A stretch of 64,000 nt of DNA from Prochlorococcus sp. AG-347-I06 (GTDB taxonomy: Bacteria; Cyanobacteriota; Cyanobacteriia; PCC-6307; Cyanobiaceae), in assembly GCA_003281605.1 (NCBI GenBank), contig QCBM01000002.1:124001-188000 (forward strand). The letters run 5' to 3'. Numbering within the stretch: position 1 is the first letter of the stretch; each line of letters begins with the position of its first letter. A program made the translations under genes and the position numbers. Shown here in pieces: positions 58,253 through 64,000 of the stretch. The notes below the pieces were generated by a model that saw only the letters and a list, made by a program, of their open reading frames with translations, was not told the origin of the DNA and did not search any database.

Positions 58253-59398
58253 ATGTCCAAAGATATAAAATTTAATTTCTTAAACTCTGATGAAGAAGAA
58301 AGATATCAAAAACATTTGACGCTTAAAGAGATAGGTTATAAGGGCCAACTAAATCTCAAAAACAGCTCAGTATTATGCATTGGAGCGGGTGGGCTTGGTT
58401 CTTCCGTTTTGATTTATCTAGCTGCAGCAGGAATTGGGAGAATTGGAATAGTTGATAATGATCAAGTTGAAAAGTCTAATCTCCAGAGACAGATAATTCA
58501 TGAAACAAATACTATTGGCAATCTTAAAATTGATTCTGCTCGGGAAAGAATTAAAAAATTCAATCCTAATTGTGAAATATTAACCTTTTCAGAAAGAATT
58601 AACCCCAACAATGCTCTTGAATTAATAAAGGAGTTTGATGTTATTTGTGATTGCTCGGATAATTTTGGCACAAGATATTTAATAAATGATTCATGCCTGA
58701 TATTAAATAAACCCCTTGTCTTTGGAAGTGTACAAGGCTTTGAAGGGCAAGTGAGTGTTTTCAATTTATATAAAAATAGTCCTAATTTAAGAGACTTACT
58801 TCCAGAATCACCTTCTAAAAATGCCGTTCCTAGTTGTGCAGAATACGGGGTTGTAGGTGTTTCAACAGGTTTAATAGGAATTCTTCAGGTTAATGAAATT
58901 ATCAAAATCATTTTGAAAAAAGGTGAAACTTTAGATGGGAAAATTTTAATTTTTGATCTATTAAAGATGAATATAAAAAAATTAACTCTAAAAAGTGATC
59001 AGTTAAATAAACGAATTAAAAATCTTTCTCAAAATGAGGATTTTTATAATAGCGATGAATATTGTGATAAAAATAATGAAATTAATACTATTAATGCTAA
59101 TGACTTTAATAATTTATATAAAGCAAAACGCAACAAAATTCTTTTAATTGATGTTAGAGAAAATGAAGAATTTTCTACTTCTGCAATAGAGGGATCTATA
59201 TCAATTCCTTTAAGGCATTTGGACCAAAATTCTGACTTAAAATTTATTCAAAAAGAAAGTTTAAGTAAAGAGGTTTTCACTATATGTAAATCGGGGAAAC
59301 GTTCTGAAGAAGCATCAAGAATCTTGTCTAAATTCAAAATTCAGTCTAGATCTATTGAAGGCGGCATTGAAAAGTTGAGAAAATTATTGCGCAATTAA
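58253..59398 (+). CDS. moeB: MoeZ-like adenylyltransferase/sulfurtransferase (ThiF + rhodanese)
   Basis: 381 residues. The E1-like domain has the nucleotide motif CIGAGGLGSSVLIYLAAAGIG and VEKSNLQRQIIHE; NLRDLLPESP and VPSCAEYGVVG carry the conserved cysteine. A variable linker leads to a C-terminal rhodanese domain (about 285-381) with catalytic Cys in TICKSGKRSEE. It probably activates the C-terminus of MoaD or ThiS-type sulfur carriers for molybdopterin, thiamine or tRNA thiolation. The two CxxC zinc motifs of E. coli MoeB are not seen. Confidence 0.88.
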   Translation: MSKDIKFNFLNSDEEERYQKHLTLKEIGYKGQLNLKNSSVLCIGAGGLGSSVLIYLAAAGIGRIGIVDNDQVEKSNLQRQIIHETNTIGNLKIDSARERIKKFNPNCEILTFSERINPNNALELIKEFDVICDCSDNFGTRYLINDSCLILNKPLVFGSVQGFEGQVSVFNLYKNSPNLRDLLPESPSKNAVPSCAEYGVVGVSTGLIGILQVNEIIKIILKKGETLDGKILIFDLLKMNIKKLTLKSDQLNKRIKNLSQNEDFYNSDEYCDKNNEINTINANDFNNLYKAKRNKILLIDVRENEEFSTSAIEGSISIPLRHLDQNSDLKFIQKESLSKEVFTICKSGKRSEEASRILSKFKIQSRSIEGGIEKLRKLLRN

Positions 59399-59413
59399 TA
59401 ATTTTAAGAATAT

Positions 59414-60574
59414 TTAGTAATCTACACCTCTTTTCAAATCAACTCCTACATTTGCATAATGCTTATGACAAACCATTTCAGAGTAGACATCAGCAAGATC
59501 AAAGTATGAAGGTTCATTTTTACATCTCCCAGTAATAACAACTTCTGTGTCTGCTGGTTTTTTTAAGAGTGTTTGATGTATCGATTCAACAGGTAGCAGC
59601 TCTAAATCAACTGTTGGATTCAATTCATCTAATATGATTGTTTTATACAAACCAGACAAAATAGCAGCTTTAGCAATTTCCCATGCTCTTTCAGCCTCAA
59701 CATAATCAATCGGTTGTTGCTGCCCTCTCCAGACGATAGCATCTCTGCCTGAACGTAAATGATCTACTAAATGAGGGTAACTCTCTCTCAAAGCTTCTAT
59801 GGCAGCATCTTCGGTATAACCATTCCCACCTTTTAACCACTGTAGTATTAAAACTCTATGACTTTTATCTTGAGATATTCCTTTACCGATAGCTTGAAGA
59901 GCCTTACCAAGGGCACTTGTGGATTTACCCTTTCCTTCACCTGTATAAATCTCAATTCCACCACTAGAACTACTTTGTCTGGTTTGTGTTGATAAGTTTC
60001 CTGTCAAACGCGGTCTCATTTCTGAATGGAGTTGGGATATTCTTACCAAAGAGGAAGGGGCTGCCCTTCCGGTAATAATTATTTCTAAACCATCTGGACG
60101 ATTTTGAAGAGAGTCAACTACTTCATTGATATCAAGCATTCCTAAATCAAGAACTGGATTCAACTCATCTAGTACAACAACAGAATAAAGAGAACTTGCA
60201 ATTGCTCCTTTAGCGATATTCCAACCTCTCTCAGCCTCACCAACGTCAAACTTTGTGACTTGGTCAGCAGTAAAAAATTCAGATCTTCCTGTCCTAACAT
60301 GATCAATTAAATGTGGAAAGCCTCTTTGTAAAGCCTCTATAGCTGAATCCTCGTCGTATGGCCTCTCAGGACCTTTTAAAAATCTTAGAAGTAAAACTCT
60401 TGACTGTCTTTTTTCGCATATACCTAATCCTATTGTTCTGAGAACTACTCCCAAAGCAGCCTGACTTTTTCCCTTGCCCTCTCCATCATAAATATGTAAT
60501 TGACCTTTTGATCTTTCCTGACTGTCACTTGCAGTGACAATTCCAATTCCTCTATTTCTACTCGTATTCGCCAA
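59414..60574 (-). CDS. Two-domain CobO/BtuR-type protein
   Basis: 386 residues made of two tandem copies of the CobO corrinoid adenosyltransferase P-loop domain. Copy 1 has IYDGEGKGKSQAALG (Walker A 31-37) and VVVLDELNPVLDLG. Copy 2 has IYTGEGKGKSTSALG (212-218) and IILDELNPTVDLE. Intervening ED(S/A)AIEAL..(F/Y)PHL(I/V)DH motifs are also repeated. Both look intact. A classic CobO is about half this length, so either it adenosylates corrinoids as an internal dimer or it has another role. It converges with the MoeZ-like gene. Confidence 0.8.
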   Translation of the reverse strand: MANTSRNRGIGIVTASDSQERSKGQLHIYDGEGKGKSQAALGVVLRTIGLGICEKRQSRVLLLRFLKGPERPYDEDSAIEALQRGFPHLIDHVRTGRSEFFTADQVTKFDVGEAERGWNIAKGAIASSLYSVVVLDELNPVLDLGMLDINEVVDSLQNRPDGLEIIITGRAAPSSLVRISQLHSEMRPRLTGNLSTQTRQSSSSGGIEIYTGEGKGKSTSALGKALQAIGKGISQDKSHRVLILQWLKGGNGYTEDAAIEALRESYPHLVDHLRSGRDAIVWRGQQQPIDYVEAERAWEIAKAAILSGLYKTIILDELNPTVDLELLPVESIHQTLLKKPADTEVVITGRCKNEPSYFDLADVYSEMVCHKHYANVGVDLKRGVDY

Positions 60575-60661
60575 TTGAACAAAATTAGTAATTTTAATCT
60601 AAGATATAGATAAGAATATTATTAAAAATTTAATAATAAATTCAACCTATTCATAGGTAAT

Positions 60662-61507
60662 TTGAATTTTAAAGTAATTAGCATGTTCAATCAACTAGAA
60701 ATTCTTTCTGATGAACAAAGTGAAAAGCTTGATACAATTAGAAGATACATTAAGAGTCTTGATAGCGTTTGTATTGCTTATTCCGGAGGAGTTGACAGTA
60801 CATTAGTAACATCATTAGCATTCGAGCAATTAGGCAGTAAAGCAATTGCTATAACTGGTGTTTCTCCTGCATTAACCAATACTCTTCGTGAAGAAGCAAG
60901 GAGGCAAGCAAAATGGATTGGAGTAAAGCATATAGAAATTAAAACATCTGAATTAGACCACTCAAGTTATAGTAAAAATCCTAAGGATAGGTGCTTTGCA
61001 TGCAAAAAAGAGCTTCACAAACATACAACCTACCTCTCTAAAAAACTTAATTATAAGATTGTTTTAGATGGAGTCAATCTGGATGATCTTCAAGATTATA
61101 GACCAGGTATGCAAGCCTCAAAACAAGCAGGAGTTATCTCTCCCCTTGCAAAATTTAAAGTCTCAAAACAAGACATTAGGGATATATCAAGAGCATTGGG
61201 TTTCCCTTGGTGGGATAAACCTGCTCAACCTTGCTTATCATCTAGATTTCCTTATGGCCATGAAATAACTAGTGAAAGGCTAAAAATGGTTGAGAAAGCA
61301 GAAGAATATCTTAAAGAATGTGGATTATCGGAGGTTAGAGTTAGATGCCAAGGCTTAACTGCAAGAATAGAAATTCCCCAAGATGAATTAAAGCATTTTT
61401 TTAACAAATATAATTTTAGCAAGTTAGTTCAATATTTTTCTAATTTAGGATTTAATTGCACAAGTTTAGATCTTGAGGGACTAGTAAGCGGAAAATTAAA
61501 TAGATAA
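60662..61507 (+). CDS. larE: LarE-type sulfur transferase (PP-loop)
   Basis: 281 residues. The ATP pyrophosphatase motif is AYSGGVDSTLV (39-49). C111-FAC114 and Cys191 in PAQPCLSSRFPYG make a three-cysteine set; the last cysteine matches the sacrificial sulfur donor position of LarE. The family makes the nickel-pincer cofactor of lactate racemase by sulfur insertion. No larA, larB or larC is in this window, so the substrate here is open. An in-frame ATG at 60683 would shorten it by 7 residues. It converges with speD. Confidence 0.85.
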   Translation: MNFKVISMFNQLEILSDEQSEKLDTIRRYIKSLDSVCIAYSGGVDSTLVTSLAFEQLGSKAIAITGVSPALTNTLREEARRQAKWIGVKHIEIKTSELDHSSYSKNPKDRCFACKKELHKHTTYLSKKLNYKIVLDGVNLDDLQDYRPGMQASKQAGVISPLAKFKVSKQDIRDISRALGFPWWDKPAQPCLSSRFPYGHEITSERLKMVEKAEEYLKECGLSEVRVRCQGLTARIEIPQDELKHFFNKYNFSKLVQYFSNLGFNCTSLDLEGLVSGKLNR

Positions 61508-61513
61508 ATATTG

Positions 61514-61948
61514 TCAAACAACCGTTCTGATCTGTTTAGAGACTGATGAAGGTGGATTTCGCTCAATGACACGCAAAGAATGTTCTTTAGCCATCAAAGA
61601 TTCAATTAAATATTGACTAGCTAGTTCAGGCATCATATTTTTACCACATGTAAAAATATCGACTGCCGAATAATTAGATTCAGGCCAAGTATGTATTGAA
61701 ATATGAGATTCTGCCAGTAATGCAATTGCAGTAACCCCCTGAGGCTCAAATTTATTACTAATCAAATTCAAAACGGTAGCATTTGCCAATTTAGCGGCTC
61801 TATTTAAAATACAGCGTAAAAAGGATTCATCATTTAATTTTTCGCGATCGCATCTATACAGTTCCAACAAAAGATGTTTACTTTGATGACTTAATTTTAG
61901 CTCATCACTTAACGAACTTAAAATTTGACTTTTTTTGTAGATTTCCAT
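61514..61948 (-). CDS. speD: S-adenosylmethionine decarboxylase proenzyme
   Basis: 144 residues, prokaryotic class 1B form. Self-cleavage is expected between Glu80 and Ser81 in LLAESHISIHTWPE, giving the pyruvoyl group. The partner cysteine is in DIFTCG. It supplies decarboxylated SAM for spermidine synthesis. It lies 52 bases after recF on the same strand and 6 bases from the convergent larE. Confidence 0.94.
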   Translation of the reverse strand: MEIYKKSQILSSLSDELKLSHQSKHLLLELYRCDREKLNDESFLRCILNRAAKLANATVLNLISNKFEPQGVTAIALLAESHISIHTWPESNYSAVDIFTCGKNMMPELASQYLIESLMAKEHSLRVIERNPPSSVSKQIRTVV

Positions 61949-62000
61949 TTAAGAAATTTATATGAAATTAAGATTAGCTAAAAATCATGCCTTTTTAAAA

Positions 62001-63105
62001 TTATAAATGAATCATTTGTGAGGAGCCTAAGAAAGACTGATTAAATTTATCTAAATGTGTCGCACTTATAAAACATTGACTATCTTTACCAACAGAATTT
62101 AATAACAAATTTTGCCTGGTTAAATCTAGTTCAGCTAAGACATCATCCAATATCAGTATTGGAGGAATATTTAGTGTTTTAGTTAATAAATCGAGTTCAG
62201 CCATCTTTAAAGCCAAGATAAAAGTCCTTTGCTGTCCTGAGGAACCATATTTTCTAACTGAAACATTATTAATTAGAAACTCAATATCATCACGATGTGG
62301 TCCAAAATTACATTTACCAGTCAATGCTTCTATAGAACGCTGATTTAAGAGTTGATCTGCTATTTTTTTACTAATAACTTCTTCTTCTTCTTCTTCTGGA
62401 CTTATATTTTGTATCCCCGAAAGATAATTTATGTCTATTTGCTCTTGAGATTTACTTAGATGATTATGCCAATATTCAACATATGGTTTTATTTTTAATA
62501 AAGCTCTTCTTCTACGCCTAAAAATTCTTGTACTTATTATTGACATTTGAATATCAAAGCTTTCAATAATATCTGTGGATTGGGTTTTTAAGAAACTTTC
62601 CGAACGCCAAAAATGACTTCTTTGTTTTAAAAGCCTGTTAAATCTACTTATCAGGTCTAAATATACTGGTTCAAGCTGAGATACGACTTTATCAATCCAC
62701 GTTCTTCGATAACTAGGTTCACTTCTAACAATATCTATATCATTAGAACAGAAACATACACTTCGGATATAGTTCTTTATTTCACTTTGTTTTTTCAAGA
62801 TTGATTCATTTACATAAATTCTTTTAGGGCCTTTTCGGAATAAATTTAACTTTAAATCGTCTTTAAAATCTATCTGTCCTATAACTACAGCCATATCACT
62901 GTCGTTCTCTATTAAATCTTTATCGCTTAGTGCTCTATTAGATTTTAATTGACTTAAAAATTCAACTGATTCAAGTAAGTTTGACTTACCAACACCATTG
63001 CAGCCAAGAACAATTGCTCTTTGTTCTTTTAGATCAATTTCAAAACTTTTATGGTTCCGAAAATTTTTAATTTTTAATTTATTTAAAAAAATTTTTTTTG
63101 TGCAT
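62001..63105 (-). CDS. recF: DNA repair protein RecF, 5' end out of frame with its ATGs
   Basis: The full RecF chain is readable: FLNKLKIKNFRNHKSF, Walker A LGCNGVGKSNLLES, the signature YGSSGQQRTFILAL, and Walker B PPILILDDVLAELD. It loads RecA on gapped DNA. The first in-frame ATG is only at 62894, downstream of Walker A, so a start there would delete the ATP site. Two upstream ATGs at 63105 and 63109 are out of frame by an A8/T7 tract (63085-63099). One base less or more would join them as MHKKIFLN or MNAQKKIFLN. Without a change, an ATT at 63092 would give about 363 residues. See the finding. Confidence 0.85.
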
Positions 63106-63169
63106 TCATTAATTAAATTAGCTAAGTTTAAAATATTTAGATTTTCTTTAAAGAAATTGAAAAATTAAA

Positions 63170-63243
63170 GGGCATGTAGCTCAGTTGGATAGAGCATCAG
63201 ATTCCGGTTCTGAGAGTCGGGGGTTCGAATCCCTCCATGCTCG
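63170..63243 (+). tRNA. tRNA-Arg(CCG)
   Basis: 74 bases. The acceptor stem GGGCATG pairs with CATGCTC (one G-U), the anticodon arm TCAGA/TCTGA holds CCG, and the T-loop is GGTTCGAATCC. Discriminator G, no encoded CCA. It is divergent from recF, about 60-80 bases away. Confidence 0.95.
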
Positions 63244-63254
63244 TAAAGTGATTT

Positions 63255-63701
63255 TTAAAGTTTATATCCCATTACTCTTATTCCATTGGGATCTAGTATG
63301 AATCCATTTTCCTCTAGACTTCTAAAAGAAGATACTGGAGCCTGTACAGAAATACTGCATCCGGGCATTTCTCTATTTATTTTCTCAAGAGTTACTTGAA
63401 GCAATATTGAATAGTAAATTTGCTGATTATTCCCTGGTAATGCGCTTAAATTCCACAAGTTAGCATTCAATCCTCTATCGGACGTAACCCTTACAAAGCC
63501 ATATAATTTATTTTTTAATTCACTCTGTATGGTAAAAAAGAAATTACTTTTTTTAATAGCCTCAGAAAGAGGCTTTATTGGAAATGTCTCGCAACCACAA
63601 TTCGCTAAAAGTTTGTTAACTTCTTTAGCTAAGGGGATTTGAGAAGAGTTAACAAAATAACCTTCTGGAAGAACAAGTTTTTTTTTAGAAAAATATTGCA
63701 A
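63255..63701 (-). CDS. Possible GNAT-type N-acetyltransferase
   Basis: 148 residues. The order of elements suggests a GNAT fold: an early helix (LAKEVNKLLANCG), a strand with FFFTIQSELKNKLYGFVRVTSD, WNLSALPGNNQQIYYSILLQVTLEKI resembling motif A, and a C-terminal SFRSLEENGFILDPNGIRVMGY resembling the end of acetyltransferases. The Q/RxxGxG/A loop is not canonical. Substrate unknown. It follows ppc by 3 bases on the same strand and is likely in one operon with it. Confidence 0.6.
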   Translation of the reverse strand: MQYFSKKKLVLPEGYFVNSSQIPLAKEVNKLLANCGCETFPIKPLSEAIKKSNFFFTIQSELKNKLYGFVRVTSDRGLNANLWNLSALPGNNQQIYYSILLQVTLEKINREMPGCSISVQAPVSSFRSLEENGFILDPNGIRVMGYKL

Positions 63702-63704
63702 TTG

Positions 63705-64000
63705 TCAACCTGTATTTCTCATGCCAGCTGCTATCCCATTAATAGTTAAAAGTGCCCCCCTTAATAGCTCACTCCTGCTGTAAGCTCTTCTGGATTCATC
63801 TTTATCTATAATAAATTCGCTTATTGGAGGTTGTCTTGTCTGGTCTCTTAATCTTCTTAGAAGTGAAACCTGCAAAAAACCTAATGGAATAATTGTCTTA
63901 TTTCTTAAGCTTACTGATGATTTCAAGTCTCTATCAGATTCTAGAAGCTTATTTTTACCAGTAATTTCAAGTATTAAAGATTTTGTAAGATTATATTCTT
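63705..64000 (-). CDS. ppc: Phosphoenolpyruvate carboxylase, C-terminal part
   Basis: The visible 97 codons end in [15 protein letters not shown], the invariant C-terminus of PEP carboxylase. Before it come [28 protein letters not shown] and [19 protein letters not shown] in the same open frame, which runs off the right edge. PEPC makes oxaloacetate for anaplerosis. An internal Met at 63926 is not the start. Confidence 0.93.
   Translation of the reverse strand, partial: EYNLTKSLILEITGKNKLLESDRDLKSSVSLRNKTIIPLGFLQVSLLRRLRDQTRQPPISEFIIDKDESRRAYSRSELLRGALLTINGIAAGMRNTG

Noticed and set aside
62370-62400. Short (TTC) repeat coding for six consecutive glutamates in RecF
   Set aside because: It lies in a tolerant linker, is in frame and multiples of three do not disrupt the gene; slippage here would be of little consequence.
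62001-62894. recF as a complete 297-residue gene starting at the ATG at 62892-62894
   Set aside because: This would remove the Walker A motif GCNGVGKS, which is plainly encoded upstream in the same frame.
1-64000. CRISPR arrays, insertion sequences, rRNA operons, toxin-antitoxin or phage-defence clusters
   Set aside because: No regularly spaced repeats, transposase, rRNA sequence or recognisable defence genes were found on reading both strands.

Overview
This window looks like a stretch of core chromosome from a high-light-adapted Prochlorococcus (MED4/AS9601-like). The evidence is very AT-rich DNA, tightly packed genes, PSI genes (psaA, psaB, psaI, psaL), ferredoxin-dependent GOGAT, NdhN, LdpA, MPBQ methyltransferase and CAAD proteins, and the cyanobacterial order of the ribosomal clusters. 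The clade is inferred from gene content and style; no database search was run. There are no rRNA genes, CRISPR arrays, prophages or insertion sequences.

Layout. 1-7 kb: the edge of clpS, dapL, RNase E with an overlapping RNase HII gene, a DUF1997 protein, pheA, and (minus strand) MPBQ methyltransferase and a LON-domain protein. 7-12 kb: the str-type operon on the minus strand (rpsL, rpsG, fusA, tufA, rpsJ). 12-17.7 kb: Fd-GOGAT with a small YciI-like partner, then convergent lipA. 17.7-23 kb is the most accessory-looking part: a resolvase-like protein whose catalytic serine is replaced, a small unknown protein, a divergent pair of cell-wall-type enzymes, psaL-psaI, two short unrecognised reading frames and a glycosyltransferase. 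23-27.5 kb: psaAB with a clear terminator. 27.5-34 kb: a CbiG-CobJ fusion, a HAD phosphatase, tRNA-Ser, alr, an HNH endonuclease and prfA. 33.6-48.6 kb: one long minus-strand ribosomal superoperon running rplC to rpmE, including secY, adk, rpoA and truA, with prfA at its end. 48.9-57.6 kb: ndhN-ldpA, tRNA-Gln, a HAD protein, recA under a perfect LexA box, a degenerate DinG-like protein, tyrA, a CrtD-like desaturase and a fructosamine-kinase-like protein. 57.6-64 kb: a CAAD protein, a MoeZ-like E1 enzyme, a tandem CobO-type protein, larE, speD, recF, tRNA-Arg, a GNAT-like protein and the 3' end of ppc.

The genes are mainly housekeeping: translation, photosystem I, nitrogen assimilation, aromatic amino acids, corrinoid and quinone synthesis, and DNA repair. 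No complete novel multigene system was seen. The points most worth checking are recF, whose start codons are out of frame across an A8 tract; a -10 box placed so that it would make a leaderless rne mRNA; the RNase E PNPase-binding tail encoded inside the rnhB overlap; the catalytically altered resolvase; the degenerate DinG-like helicase; the C9A8 homopolymer before rpoA; the two-domain CobO protein; and paired inverted repeats ahead of psaA.
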